From Paenibacillus paeoniae (lineage in GTDB: Bacteria > Bacillota > Bacilli > Paenibacillales > Paenibacillaceae), in NCBI RefSeq assembly GCF_003388735.1, contig NZ_QUBQ01000006.1:243773-307772 (forward strand): 64,000 bases of DNA, given 5' to 3'. The notes below the pieces were generated by a model, which did not search any database, had not been told where the DNA came from, and saw only the letters and a program-made list of their open reading frames with translations. This document shows, piece after piece, positions 23,620 through 33,708 of the stretch; positions within the stretch are counted from its first letter, which is position 1; each line of letters begins with the position of its first letter. Both the position numbers and the translations under genes were made by a program.

Positions 23620-26100
23620 ATGGACACTAAGAAATTATCTTCCAAGTTCTCATTAATCATTTTGTCATTTGTTTTCTTGCTCTACTCCGCTAGTATCGTA
23701 CCGGGAGTAACATTGTATACTGTGCACGCTGAACCTATTGATTCTCCTTCAGTAGAATATTTACCAACCAATAGCAAACCTTCATATACCCCTCCAGATA
23801 CACTTCTAATTTGCAATGCAGCTGATGAAACCCCAAGTAATAGTTGCCCAGTCATTAAATGGGGAGAGTTTACCTACTGGGTCTACCGTGATTCAAACAA
23901 TAACACAACCATGACGATTGCTTCCTATAATGAAATAGGTGATATTTTCAATTTTAGAAGTTTTAATGGCGCACGATATATTAAAGGAATTACTGTCGAT
24001 GAACTTACTCAAAGTGTTACGTTAATAGGTCAAAGTAATAATACCATTCATGTTTCTTGGGAAAATTTATTGGATTTGCAAGTAGCCTCTACCACACTAA
24101 CGCTAACCACGTCGCCTTCAATCTTATATGGACAAGAAGCGTTTGAGGTACAAGCTAAAGTATCCAATGCACTATCTGGCACCCCTGTAACTATAGGTTC
24201 TGTGAGTTTAAGTGATGAAGCAGATACACTATACGCTGCGCAATCACCAAATAGCGAAGGCATTGTAACTTGGACCATTGCAGCTGATACCGTACCAGCC
24301 AACAGTAACTTGCAATTTACGGCGGAGTATACGGATACTTCAGATAAATATACCGACTCACAAAAGTCAGAAACATTTACTGTTGGACCACTACGTTTCC
24401 CTGTTAAGTTCGTTACCAATGTAGGAGAAACTGTGTTCGACTCTAGACTTACTATGGGCAGCGTCATCACAACACCACCTGTTATAACTAAAGAAGGTTA
24501 TTTGTTTGATGGATGGTATAGTGATGAGCTTTTTGTAAACAAAATTACGTTTCCCCATACCGTTAGCAGCAATATTATTTTTTATGCAAAATGGGTCGAC
24601 GTTATCCCTCCAGCAATTGCGACCTTCAGTGCTGACGAAACAGCAAACACAAGTAAACCCGTCAATGTAACAATTAGTTATCCAGATGATGCACATGTTA
24701 AAGAATATAAAATGAATGACGGAGCCTGGACCCTATATACAACGCCTATAAAAATGATTGAAAATGGTACAATCTATGCTCGATCAAGTGACCTTGCAGG
24801 TAATATATCTGATGAAAGTTCTTATGTTGTAAACAATATCGTACCGAAACCATCATCTCCAGTAGTAGAGATAACTACTCCAACAAATGAAAACTCTGTT
24901 TATATTAATGGCGAGATTTTAGGTGATTTTCCTGTTTCTACGATAAATCAATTACGGCATCTTGATTTTGTAATTAAAGAAGGACCCTTCTATTCGTTAG
25001 TATCAAAACTAACGAATAACGATATAATCGCAATCAACGCTCCACAGATTGATTCTGTAAATGTGACGTTCGATCGTACCATCCTTGAATCAATGAAACA
25101 AAATCATAAAATATTGAGTTTGAGTACTCGATTAGCCAAATTGGAATTACCTCTCAACCAAATAAACACAACATCTCTAAACAATCCCGAAACCATACAG
25201 ATTCAGCTTCATTCATCAGACCAAACTAAACGGCAAGAGTTATTAATGTACGCAGAAAAACATCATTTATCTTTGTCAGGAGATCCAATTACATTTTCAT
25301 TTGATATGAATACAATTATTAAAAATAATGAATATACCCATCCAGGCTATGCTACTTTAAAACTACCATTAAACGATCTATCTACTAACTCTTCCGTATG
25401 GAATGCTTTACTATTGCAAGATGATGGAAGTATACACATGTTACCTTCAAAAGTAATAACCGAGAATGGCAAGGACTTTATGATCATTCACACTGTTTCA
25501 ACCGGAACTGTTGTTCCAGTTTTAAGTAAACCAGTAACTTTTACTGATACAAATGGTCACTGGGCAGAAAAGGCTATCTCTAAACTTGCGACTCATGGAA
25601 TAGTATACGGTGATGAATTTGGGAATTTTAATGCTGCGGAAAACGTATCTAGAGCAGAATTTGCGGCTGTTATAGCGCGTGGCTTAGGCTTGACGAGCGC
25701 AACGTCCGTATTAAACCCTTCTACTTTCACAGATGTCCATCAAGACACATGGTACGAACAAGCCGTCAGAGCAACCAGTTCATACGGCTTAATTCAAGGA
25801 TTTGAAGATCAAACATTTAACCCTGAGCAATTACTTACACGTGAGCAAGCCTTTGTCATTATTGCAAGAGCACTAAATATATCACAGCAAACAGATTTAG
25901 ATTCAGATTCAATTCATTTGCAACAATATGCGGATTATAACGCTATCTCAGATTGGTCCAAAAATTCTGTTATAAAAGTACTACAAGCAAATATTGTTGA
26001 AGGTGATGGTACTAAACACATTCAACCACGACAATTATTAACCCGCGCTGAATGTGCTCAGCTTATCGTACGCCTGCTTGAAAAGTTGCAATTTATTTAA
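23620..26100 (+). CDS. SLH-domain surface protein with an InlB-type repeat
   Basis: 826 residues; AAAAGGAG lies 11-13 nt upstream of the ATG. Signal peptide about 1-38 (SLIILSFVFLLYSASIVPG, cut near VHA). Next come a region with no clear family, an Ig-like stretch at about 150-255, a Listeria-Bacteroides (InlB B) repeat at about 265-325 (VITKEGYLFDGWYSDELF, then NIIFYAKW), a beta-rich region, and three SLH domains at about 640-826 (FTDTNGHWAEKAISKLATHG, SRAEFAAVIARGLGL, LTREQAFVIIARAL, LTRAECAQLIVRLL). It should be anchored non-covalently to the pyruvylated secondary cell-wall polymer. It is the only SLH gene here on the plus strand. No catalytic motif is seen; adhesion is possible but not shown. 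Confidence 0.88.
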   Translation: MDTKKLSSKFSLIILSFVFLLYSASIVPGVTLYTVHAEPIDSPSVEYLPTNSKPSYTPPDTLLICNAADETPSNSCPVIKWGEFTYWVYRDSNNNTTMTIASYNEIGDIFNFRSFNGARYIKGITVDELTQSVTLIGQSNNTIHVSWENLLDLQVASTTLTLTTSPSILYGQEAFEVQAKVSNALSGTPVTIGSVSLSDEADTLYAAQSPNSEGIVTWTIAADTVPANSNLQFTAEYTDTSDKYTDSQKSETFTVGPLRFPVKFVTNVGETVFDSRLTMGSVITTPPVITKEGYLFDGWYSDELFVNKITFPHTVSSNIIFYAKWVDVIPPAIATFSADETANTSKPVNVTISYPDDAHVKEYKMNDGAWTLYTTPIKMIENGTIYARSSDLAGNISDESSYVVNNIVPKPSSPVVEITTPTNENSVYINGEILGDFPVSTINQLRHLDFVIKEGPFYSLVSKLTNNDIIAINAPQIDSVNVTFDRTILESMKQNHKILSLSTRLAKLELPLNQINTTSLNNPETIQIQLHSSDQTKRQELLMYAEKHHLSLSGDPITFSFDMNTIIKNNEYTHPGYATLKLPLNDLSTNSSVWNALLLQDDGSIHMLPSKVITENGKDFMIIHTVSTGTVVPVLSKPVTFTDTNGHWAEKAISKLATHGIVYGDEFGNFNAAENVSRAEFAAVIARGLGLTSATSVLNPSTFTDVHQDTWYEQAVRATSSYGLIQGFEDQTFNPEQLLTREQAFVIIARALNISQQTDLDSDSIHLQQYADYNAISDWSKNSVIKVLQANIVEGDGTKHIQPRQLLTRAECAQLIVRLLEKLQFI

Positions 26101-26422
26101 CCAACTATTCTCATATAGTGATACATGTTTAAACACCTTCAAAGGGGTTATCCCAAAAGTTGTTTTATGATTTTTCAGCCCCCACTATAGACAGGATTTC
26201 AAGCAATAGAGAAGCCCTCAAACCCACTTTCTCCGTGGTTTTGAAGGCTTTTTTGCTTCATATTTGAGATTGGCTTATCCGTTTCTACCCTTTTGAAATA
26301 ACGGACCATTGGATTTCTGTCAGGTACCTGGACACAAATTAAAGGACTTTTTTACGATTGTAGCGGCCTCTCACCATTGACTCTTCCTAATTGTTCAATT
26401 GATCATAAGTTTTTACCTTCAC
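26101..26422. other. Intergenic region after the 826-residue SLH gene
   Basis: It holds the terminator at 26212-26255 described separately. Nothing else recognisable is seen; the remaining 160 bp before the minus-strand hypothetical gene shows no reading frame of note. Confidence 0.5.
26212..26255 (+). terminator. Terminator of the 826-residue SLH gene
   Basis: AAGCC-TCAAA-CC pairs with GG-TTTTGA-GGCTT (one bulge), followed by TTTTTTG, 110 bp after the stop at 26100. Confidence 0.7.
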
Positions 26423-26815
26423 TCAGATACGCCCTATCGGGAAATCTAACGAGATCAATTGCCCGGTTAGAGCGCTTGAATTCGTTTCGTTATATAGGGT
26501 TCCATTGGACGTTTGCCAATCGGGAATATTATCTTTCCACTCCGCATATATAAAACCTCTCCACTTGTCCCCTAAAGCTGACACCAATAAGTTTTTATTA
26601 ACTTGATTAGCTCCCCTGAACATTTCTAGCCTAGGATAATTATTATCAATGAAGAAATTACCGCAATTGGAACACTGATAAACCGTTTTAAAAAGTGTGC
26701 TTATTAATGATCGGATTCTCATTGCAGCTTCTTCTTTATCTATAGGTGACGGTCCCGATTTCTCAATAGCATCGTCAATCTCTTCCAGGAGATCATACCG
26801 ATCTTGGTCCGACAT
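26423..26815 (-). CDS. Hypothetical protein with a CxxC motif
   Basis: 130 residues starting MSDQDRYDLLEEIDDAIEKS. The N-terminal 40 residues look helical and acidic. YQCSNCGNFFIDN at about 65-77 is half of a zinc ribbon: only one CxxC pair is present, so zinc binding would need a partner or a second subunit. The C-terminal part (WRGFIYAEWKDNIPDW) is not recognised. The gene is AT-rich and stands alone, as orphan immunity-like or defence accessory genes often do, but nothing in the sequence shows such a role. The ribosome binding site is weak. Confidence 0.6.
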   Translation of the reverse strand: MSDQDRYDLLEEIDDAIEKSGPSPIDKEEAAMRIRSLISTLFKTVYQCSNCGNFFIDNNYPRLEMFRGANQVNKNLLVSALGDKWRGFIYAEWKDNIPDWQTSNGTLYNETNSSALTGQLISLDFPIGRI

Positions 26816-26861
26816 TAAATATCACTTATTGGAGTTATCCTGTCCGTTAATAGAACAAAGA

Positions 26862-26896
26862 CAGCCGATCACGCTAGTCGGCTGCCTTCTAGTTTT
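26862..26896. terminator. Hairpin upstream of the hypothetical gene
   Basis: CAGCCGA/TCGGCTG stem with a 9-nt loop, then CCTTCTAGTTTTT on the plus strand. It lies between the starts and ends of two minus-strand genes, with no plus-strand gene before it, so its role is unclear. Confidence 0.35.
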
Positions 26897-27110
26897 TATT
26901 GAGCTATCGTTCTCCGTTAGCGTAATCCCATTAATAGTTCACACTATTTCCAATCTCACAGACATCAAATAATCTGTCCATAATGCTACTGAACGCAAAC
27001 ACCATCATTCGGGCAGAGACTTTCCCTTAGAAATAAAGCTGTGTAAGCTCGCCGTCAAACGGACTGGATTTTCAAGAGGTTACATCTATGAATTCTTCTT
27101 TTTGGAACTA

Positions 27111-30100
27111 CTAATCGATAAAATGTACGTATTGCAGGAACCTCTTCAGCATAACCGCTGCCTGCGCTCTCGTTGCATACTCTGTCGGCGCGAAGCGTCC
27201 GTCTTCATTCCCTTTCATAATGCCGACTTCCGATGCTCGGATTACCGCCGCTTTTGCCCATGAAGAAATGGAGTCTCGATCCGTGAAAGCGGCCAGGCGA
27301 CCGCCCTCTTGTCCATTGCCACCGCTTCCATGTCCGGTGAAGGCTAAGGCGCGGCCGATCAACACGGCCATTTGCTCGCGGGTAATCGGGTCGTTAGGCG
27401 CAAAACGGCCATCACCGATGCCGCTCACCAACCCGCTCGCCACCGCCGCATCAACCGCAGACGCATACCATGCGGACACAGGGACATCCGCAAAACGGGC
27501 ACCGCTCTCGCTCTCCCTCACGGACAGCCCCAGACCGCGAACGAGCAAGGCCGTGAACTCCGCTCGAGTAATGGTTCCCGCTGGCCCGAAACGGCCAGCC
27601 GCCACGCCGTTCACCAGCAGCTTGGACGCCAGATGCTCTACATCCGCCTTCGCCCAGTATCCGTTTAAGTCTGCGAACTTTCGGGCCTGCACATCTACGA
27701 CTGTGTACAAGCTGTTATGTGGCACGTTCAGAATCGCTTCCGTTGTACCGTCTGGACCGGTTTTCAGCTGTGCCGGAACAAAAACGATGGTTCCGTTTGC
27801 CGGGATATACTGAACGGCAACCAAGTTTCGGTTCGTTTTCTCTCCGTCCAATTTAATAGTCCGGATCAAGTACGATCCGCCGAAGTCGCGCACCTCCAAC
27901 GTTTGACCGTTTGCTTCAGCCGTCACCTTGTAGTCGATGACGTTGGCGAATACAACAAAACCTTGGGAAATGCCAATCCGATCGATCTCCTGTCGAACAT
28001 CCTCCCCGGCCTGCTCCTGAATGATGCTCACAGTCAAATCCGATACTTTCGCGTCAAGACGCTCCGCCAAACCGGTCAGATCGATCGCACTTACCCGCAA
28101 TTGAAAGCTGGAGTTGTTCAGCCTCACCTCGATAATCGCATTCGGATAGTCTTTGGCCATATCCGCGATCCAGTCAGCCGGAAAACGGGTCTGTACCGCT
28201 TGCTCCCGATCGGCGATTTCAATGCTGACAAACGGTTCCTTCGCATCTTTCAGGAGTTCCAGCACTCGCTCTCTCGTCCGTTCTGAGAGAATGACCTGTT
28301 CGATCATAGTGCCGTCCGAACGCGTGACCCCTTCGATGTCGGTTGGATCGACAAGAACAGTAATCCCAGCACTCTGATTTATCTTCACGGTCGTCTCCAA
28401 TGTGATCGGTTGATCGCCGTCATTCGACGAAGACGGTGTTGTGATGCCCGTGATGGTAATGGCTTTCACTGCTTCATTGCCCGCTTCGTCTCGGGCATAT
28501 ACGGTATAGTGGCCGTTGGCAGTTATGGTAAATTGACGTGCGGCCAAAATATCGGTTCCTTCCGTTCCTCCAGCAAAATCAGCCTCGCTAAGGCTTCCAG
28601 ACAGCCAACGGAGCTCCGTCAGCGCATTACCCGCAGCTACTCCGTACACACTTGCCGTCACGCTGATCGCTTTACGTGCCAAACCGTTCGGTGCAACCGT
28701 CAGGGTAACATCGGGCGGTATCGCCACAATACGTATTCCGCTCGTGTCCGGTGCTTTGTACGTCAGCGAAGCGGCGGCCCCGCCGGAGGTGCGAACGATA
28801 TTTGCGCCGTTCGGGAGCACAAGCGCAGCAGCAACTTCAATACCGTCCACATCCGCGATCCCGGCCGAAACTTCGTATTCGAAAGCAAGTTCCGTCAAAG
28901 CGGTGCCCTGCGCCCCCGTATACGAGGCATATACCGTCTGAGTGACGGAATCGTCTCCGACCATGATCGGAACGACCGGTGTCCCGGTTACGGTTACTTC
29001 GTATCCGTAAAGTACCGTAAAGCGAAGCGTGTCGCCCGTGCCGTACAAATCATTAGCCGAGGCGGTCAGTACCAACTCCACCCAAGCGGCTTTGAATTCC
29101 GCTAGAGCATTGCTCAAACTCGCAGCGGCCTCATCTAATAGAATCTGAGTTTGGTTTTCCGCATTGTCGGCAATAGCCTGCGCCGCATCTATTGCGGTCT
29201 GCAGGGCAGCGCGGTCGTCTGCAGACGTCTGCCCCACGTTGACGCCTTCCGGATGATCCGTCAATGCCTGCTTCGCCGCCGTAATCGCCGCGACCAGCGC
29301 TGTCGGATTGCCCGGTTGATGGACTGCGGCTTTGAAGACTTGAACCGCTGAATTCAACTGGTTTACAGCAGTATCCAGTTGATCCTGCGTGTAGTGGCTC
29401 GCGTTATCAAGAATCTGCTGCGCAATTCCGATGGCCGTCTCCAGCGCGGTGCGAGTTTCCGCCGACGTCTGCCCCACGTTGACGCCTTGCGGATGATCCG
29501 TCAATGCCTGCTTCGCCGCCACAATTACCGCGCCCAGCGCCGTCGGAATGCCCGGTTGTAGAACTGCGGCTTTGAAGACTTGAACCGCTGAATTCAACTG
29601 GTTTACAGCAGTATCCAGTTGATCCTGCGTGTAGTGGCTCGCGTTATCAAGAATCTGCTGCGCAGTTCCGATGGCCGTTTCCAGCGCGGTGCGAGTTTCC
29701 GCCGACGTCTGCCCCACATTGACGCCTTCCGGATGATCCGTCAACGCCTGCTGCGCCGCCGTGATCGCCGCGCCCAGCGCCGTCGGAATGCCCGGTTGTA
29801 GAACTGCGGCTTTAAAGACTTGAACCGATGAATTTAACTGGTTAACGGCAGTATCCAATTGATCCTGCGTGTAGTGGCTCGCGTTATCAAGAATCTGCTG
29901 CGCAGTTTCGATGGCCGTTTCCAGCGCGGTGCGAGTTCCAGCAGACGTCTGCCCCACGTTGACGCCTTGCGGATGATCCGTCAACGCCTGCTTTGCCGTC
30001 GCGATCGCTGTAACCAGCGAAGTTGAAATGCCCGGTTGTAGGACAGCGGCTTTAAAAACTTGAACCGATGAATTTAAATGACCGACGGCAGTATCCAGTT

Positions 30101-32666
30101 GATCCTGCGTGTAGTGGCTCGCGTTATCAAGAATCTGCTGCGCAGTTCCGATGGCCGTTTCCAGCACAGTGCGAGTTTCCGCCGACGTCTGCCCCACGTT
30201 GACGCCTTGCGGGTGATCCGTCAACGCCTGCTGCGCCGTCGTGATCGCCGCGCCCAGCGCCGTCGGAATGCCCGGTTGTAGAACTGCGGCTTTAAAGACT
30301 TGAACCGATGAATTTAATTGACCGACAACAATATCCAGTTGGTCCTGCGTATAATTACTCTCATTATCAAGAATCTGCTGCGCAGTTCCGATGGCCGTTT
30401 CCAGCGCGGTGCGAGTTTCTGCCGACGTCTGCCCCACGTTGACGCCTTGCGGATGATCCGTCTTTGCTTGCTTCGCCGCCGCGATCGCCGCGCCCAGCGC
30501 TGTCGAATTGCCCGGTTGATGGACAGCGCCTTTAAAGACTTGAACCGCTGAATTTAATTGACCGACGACAATATCCAGTTGCTCCTGCGTATAATTGCTC
30601 GCATTATCGAGAATCTGCTGCGCAGTTCCGATAGCAGTTTCCAGCTCAGTGCGAGTTCCCGCCGACGTCTGTCCCACGTTGACGCCCTCCGAATGATCCG
30701 TCAATGCCTGCTGAGCCGCCACAATCGCCGCGCCCAGCGCCGTCGGATTACCCGGTTGAAGAACAGCGGACTTGAAGACTTGAACCGATGAATTTAACTG
30801 ACCGACGGCAGTATCCAATTGATCCTGCGTGTACTGGCTCGCATTATCAAGAATCTGCTGCGCAGTTCCGATGGCCGTTTCCAGCGCGGTGCGAGTTCCC
30901 GCCGACGTCTGCCCCACGTCGATGCCTTCCGGATGATCCGTCAACGCCTGCTGAGCCGTCACAATCGCCGCGCCCAGCGCCGTCGGAATACCCGGTTGAT
31001 GAACAGCGGACTTGAAGACTTGAACCGATGAATTTAACTGACCGACGGCAGTGTCCAGTTGATTCTGCGTGTACTGGCTCGCATTATCAAGAATCTGCTG
31101 CGCAGTTCCGATGGCCGTTTCCAACGCGGTGCGTGTTCCCGCCGACGTCTGCCCCACGTTGATGCCTTCCGGATGATCCGTCAACGCCTGCTGCGCCGCC
31201 ACAATCGCTGCGCCCAGCGCCGTCGGATTACCCGGTTGAAGTACAGCGGCTTTAAAGACTTGAACCGCTGAATTTAACTGGTTCACAGCAGTATCCAGTT
31301 GATCCTGCGTGTAGTGGCTCGCGTTATCGAGAATCTGCTGCGCAGTTCCGATGGCCGTTTCCAGAGCAGTGCGAGTTTCCACCGACGTCTGCCCCAAGTT
31401 GACGCCTTGTGGATGATCCGTCAATGCCTGCTTGGCCGACGTGATCGCCTCGGCTAGCGCTGTCGGATCGCCGGATGAGATAATCATGTCTTCAAATGTA
31501 TCTATCGCCGTTTCCAAATTAGCGACAGCCGCTTCCAATTCGTCCTGCAGATATTGGGAGGCCTGATTGAAAATTTGCTGGGCTGCAGCAATTGCGTTCT
31601 GCAAAGCGTTGCGGTCTCCCGCCGACGTTTGTCCCACGTTTACGCCTTGCGGATGATCCGTTAACGCTTGCTGCGCCGCCGCGATCGCCGCCCCCAACGC
31701 CGCAGGATTGCCGGCTTGGACAATTTGCGCATTGAATGCCGCGATTGAAGAGGTCAGTGGGGTTGCGGCGTCAGCCAGGTCAGAGGCGACGGTGGCATTC
31801 TCGATTCCGTCGATAAAAAGCTTGGCTGCGTCATAGGCTGCAGACAAGTCGTTATAGGCATTCGCCGGCACTTGTCCTACTCCGGTGCCCAACGGGTAAC
31901 TTTTCAACAATGACTTAGCGCTAGCAAGCGCTTGAAACAATCCCGTTCCGTCCACAAACGCATGTCCATTGTTCGCCGCATAAGCGGCTGCGGGAGAATT
32001 TGCAGTTCCAAATATTTTCAGATTGCCCGGATTACCCGCAAATACGCCTGTCCCAAAAGTTGTTGCATTGCCTAACACTGTTACGCTTGTCAATCTGTTA
32101 TTATAGAACGAACTACTGGCGACATTCGTAACACCAGCCGGGATGACCAGTTTCGTAAGGTGATTGGTGTCGAAAGCCCCGCCATTAATCGTCTTCAGAT
32201 TTTCCGATAATTTAATCGATGTCAAACTATTCATATAAAATGAATAGTTGCCGACCATCGTCACACTGTCCGGAAAAACGACGGTTGTAAGCGGATTGTT
32301 TTCGAAGGCGCTGGCGCCAATCGTTAACAAGCTGTCAGGAAGGTCTATGGAAGTGAGGCTAGTATAACGAAATCCATACGTTTGAATGACCTTCACACTG
32401 TTCGGAATCACGACGCTCCTAATTTTAGGTTTGCCCGTACCGTTCGTATCAAATGCTGATCTCCCAATCTCGGTTACAGCCGTCCCTTCGTACGTAGCGG
32501 GAATAATCACGTCCAGATCCGTGCCCCCGTAGCTCACAACCGTTGCTCCGTTGGAACCGACTGTAAAAGTAAAGTCGTTCTCGGCTGCATTTACAGCTCG
32601 AATCTGCGAGAATGAAGTCCCGAACGCAAATAATGCAATTAATAGGCATATGACTGAATTTTTCAT
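27111..32666 (-). CDS. Giant SLH surface protein with leucine-rich and 80-residue FIVAR-like repeats
   Basis: 1851 residues. Signal peptide about 1-28. BspA-type leucine-rich repeats (LRR_5) at about 50-225 (VTEIGRSAF, LTTVVFPDSVTMVGNYSF, LKTINGGAFDTNHLTKLVIP). Twelve consecutive 80-residue helical units of FIVAR type at about 243-1200, the first divergent; the core is ALTDHPxGVNVGQTSA, then LETAIGTAQQILDNAS, then TQDQLDTAV. A beta-rich region with Ig-like segments follows, then three SLH domains at about 1665-1851 (FADLNGYWAKADVEHLASK, ITRAEFTALLVRGLGL, ITREQMAVLIGRALAF, YATRAQAAVMLKRFL). FIVAR repeats occur in surface proteins that bind carbohydrates or matrix proteins; a role in adhesion is an inference. 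The base composition is GC-rich compared with the neighbouring SLH gene at 33709. Confidence 0.88.
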   Translation of the reverse strand: MKNSVICLLIALFAFGTSFSQIRAVNAAENDFTFTVGSNGATVVSYGGTDLDVIIPATYEGTAVTEIGRSAFDTNGTGKPKIRSVVIPNSVKVIQTYGFRYTSLTSIDLPDSLLTIGASAFENNPLTTVVFPDSVTMVGNYSFYMNSLTSIKLSENLKTINGGAFDTNHLTKLVIPAGVTNVASSSFYNNRLTSVTVLGNATTFGTGVFAGNPGNLKIFGTANSPAAAYAANNGHAFVDGTGLFQALASAKSLLKSYPLGTGVGQVPANAYNDLSAAYDAAKLFIDGIENATVASDLADAATPLTSSIAAFNAQIVQAGNPAALGAAIAAAQQALTDHPQGVNVGQTSAGDRNALQNAIAAAQQIFNQASQYLQDELEAAVANLETAIDTFEDMIISSGDPTALAEAITSAKQALTDHPQGVNLGQTSVETRTALETAIGTAQQILDNASHYTQDQLDTAVNQLNSAVQVFKAAVLQPGNPTALGAAIVAAQQALTDHPEGINVGQTSAGTRTALETAIGTAQQILDNASQYTQNQLDTAVGQLNSSVQVFKSAVHQPGIPTALGAAIVTAQQALTDHPEGIDVGQTSAGTRTALETAIGTAQQILDNASQYTQDQLDTAVGQLNSSVQVFKSAVLQPGNPTALGAAIVAAQQALTDHSEGVNVGQTSAGTRTELETAIGTAQQILDNASNYTQEQLDIVVGQLNSAVQVFKGAVHQPGNSTALGAAIAAAKQAKTDHPQGVNVGQTSAETRTALETAIGTAQQILDNESNYTQDQLDIVVGQLNSSVQVFKAAVLQPGIPTALGAAITTAQQALTDHPQGVNVGQTSAETRTVLETAIGTAQQILDNASHYTQDQLDTAVGHLNSSVQVFKAAVLQPGISTSLVTAIATAKQALTDHPQGVNVGQTSAGTRTALETAIETAQQILDNASHYTQDQLDTAVNQLNSSVQVFKAAVLQPGIPTALGAAITAAQQALTDHPEGVNVGQTSAETRTALETAIGTAQQILDNASHYTQDQLDTAVNQLNSAVQVFKAAVLQPGIPTALGAVIVAAKQALTDHPQGVNVGQTSAETRTALETAIGIAQQILDNASHYTQDQLDTAVNQLNSAVQVFKAAVHQPGNPTALVAAITAAKQALTDHPEGVNVGQTSADDRAALQTAIDAAQAIADNAENQTQILLDEAAASLSNALAEFKAAWVELVLTASANDLYGTGDTLRFTVLYGYEVTVTGTPVVPIMVGDDSVTQTVYASYTGAQGTALTELAFEYEVSAGIADVDGIEVAAALVLPNGANIVRTSGGAAASLTYKAPDTSGIRIVAIPPDVTLTVAPNGLARKAISVTASVYGVAAGNALTELRWLSGSLSEADFAGGTEGTDILAARQFTITANGHYTVYARDEAGNEAVKAITITGITTPSSSNDGDQPITLETTVKINQSAGITVLVDPTDIEGVTRSDGTMIEQVILSERTRERVLELLKDAKEPFVSIEIADREQAVQTRFPADWIADMAKDYPNAIIEVRLNNSSFQLRVSAIDLTGLAERLDAKVSDLTVSIIQEQAGEDVRQEIDRIGISQGFVVFANVIDYKVTAEANGQTLEVRDFGGSYLIRTIKLDGEKTNRNLVAVQYIPANGTIVFVPAQLKTGPDGTTEAILNVPHNSLYTVVDVQARKFADLNGYWAKADVEHLASKLLVNGVAAGRFGPAGTITRAEFTALLVRGLGLSVRESESGARFADVPVSAWYASAVDAAVASGLVSGIGDGRFAPNDPITREQMAVLIGRALAFTGHGSGGNGQEGGRLAAFTDRDSISSWAKAAVIRASEVGIMKGNEDGRFAPTEYATRAQAAVMLKRFLQYVHFID
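29085..31945 (-). repeat. Twelve tandem 240-bp repeats inside the SLH gene
   Basis: The period is 240 bp (80 codons). Units 3-11 are nearly identical in protein, differing at a few positions such as HP(Q/E)GVN, AGTRT/AETRT and LQPG(N/I)PT; units 1, 2 and 12 at the edges are more divergent. This pattern, a similar core with diverged edges, is typical of expansion and homogenisation by recombination, so copy number may vary between strains and assembly may collapse here. Confidence 0.95.
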
Positions 32667-33216
32667 GATTTTTCTCCTCTACTAAGCGGATAGGTTTCTG
32701 CAACTGCACAACTAATACACTTCATTATAGAGACGGCCAATAAAAGAATTATGAAAGAATCAGTCAAATTCGCGCAGTATCAAGCCTTGCGGAATTTTAA
32801 CGTTTTTGTGAAGTCGACTTTCGAATTATGCCGTTTTATTTGCAAGTAATATTGGAGGCTCTTTTAGGGTGCTTTTGGCGAACGAATGAGGGAAAAACGA
32901 AGTCGGGATGAGGGAGGCAAATTAGTGTTTTAGCAAGCCGACGTGAAGCATTTAGCAATTCGTCGCCTACTTGGCACATCATTCATAATCAAAGTTGTTA
33001 CACTCTCATGCGGTATATGTGAGAAAAAAGTTCACATTATATTGGGCTCAAAAAAAATCAGTGCTTGACGAATAAATCAAGGTTGAAAACGGAACACCTC
33101 TTTGCCCATCCTGTATGGTTGAGCATCCTGCCCAACAACAAAAGAGGAATAGAGCGATGCGAAATCCGTCAATCACAACAGTGAAAACTAGGAAGTCTTC
33201 CAACTACGGAAGGAGC
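32667..33216. other. Intergenic stretch with no recognised gene
   Basis: Upstream of the 1851-residue SLH gene there is AT-rich sequence that should contain its promoter, but no convincing -35/-10 pair was chosen. Nothing coding is seen on either strand. The following 500 bp hold the hairpins listed separately. Confidence 0.5.
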
Positions 33217-33258
33217 CAGCCTCTAACGGTCACCGCTGACCTTTAGAGGCTGATTTTT
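33217..33258 (+). terminator. Long hairpin with terminator-like T run
   Basis: CAGCCTCTAA pairs with TTTAGAGGCTG, with an inner GGTCA-CCGC-TGACC stem, followed on the plus strand by ATTTTTA. No gene precedes it on the plus strand. It may belong to a family of short palindromic elements in this gap. Confidence 0.55.
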
Positions 33259-33289
33259 AAATATTCCCGATTTTAAAGGTCATTTGTGG

Positions 33290-33420
33290 CTATTAGAATA
33301 CGTTTTTCCCCTCAATCGCCCCTTTTTCAGCCTGTAAGGGGCATTCTTGACCGTTACAATCTCATATCGCAGCATTTCGGCTTCTAACGGACTATGATGA
33401 CCGTCAAAGAACGTGTTCCC
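33290..33420. repeat. Cluster of short imperfect palindromes
   Basis: Variants of a motif of the type TAACGG(T/A)C...GACCGTTA recur within about 170 bp: CTAACGGTCACCGCTGACC at 33223-33241, TTGACCGTTAC near 33347, and CTAACGGACTATGATGACCG near 33385. They resemble the short intergenic palindromic elements often seen in Paenibacillus genomes. The copies are degenerate. Confidence 0.4.
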
Positions 33421-33653
33421 TTATGAAAAGCCGCTATATAGATGACAATTTCGTGGAATTTAACCGCCATCAATGAATTAGCTTGACTGTCAAGCGCTGA
33501 TCAGTACGTTGAGCCTTATATTGTGTACGAGTAGATATTAATGTTTCCGCAGATGGGTTACGATTTTCCAGCACAATATCGAAGGCAGGGATTATTGCGT
33601 ACTATACATGTATCGTTTATTTAATCATGAATTGAAATACGTTTAATTAAATC

Positions 33654-33697
33654 AAAAGGCATCCTACCTGTCCACGAAGGACAGATAGGATGCCTTT
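33654..33697 (-). terminator. Terminator of the 2529-residue SLH gene
   Basis: A near-perfect 19-bp stem (AAAGGCATCCTACCTGTCC with GGACAGATAGGATGCCTTT) with a short loop ends 12 bp from the stop at 33709. On the minus strand it is followed by TTTTGA. Confidence 0.9.
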
Positions 33698-33708
33698 ATC
33701 ATTACTTA

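Noticed and set aside
29379..31271. Several plus-strand frames with RRRLPHVDAFRMIRQ repeats
   Set aside because: They are antisense readings of the 240-bp repeats of the SLH protein.
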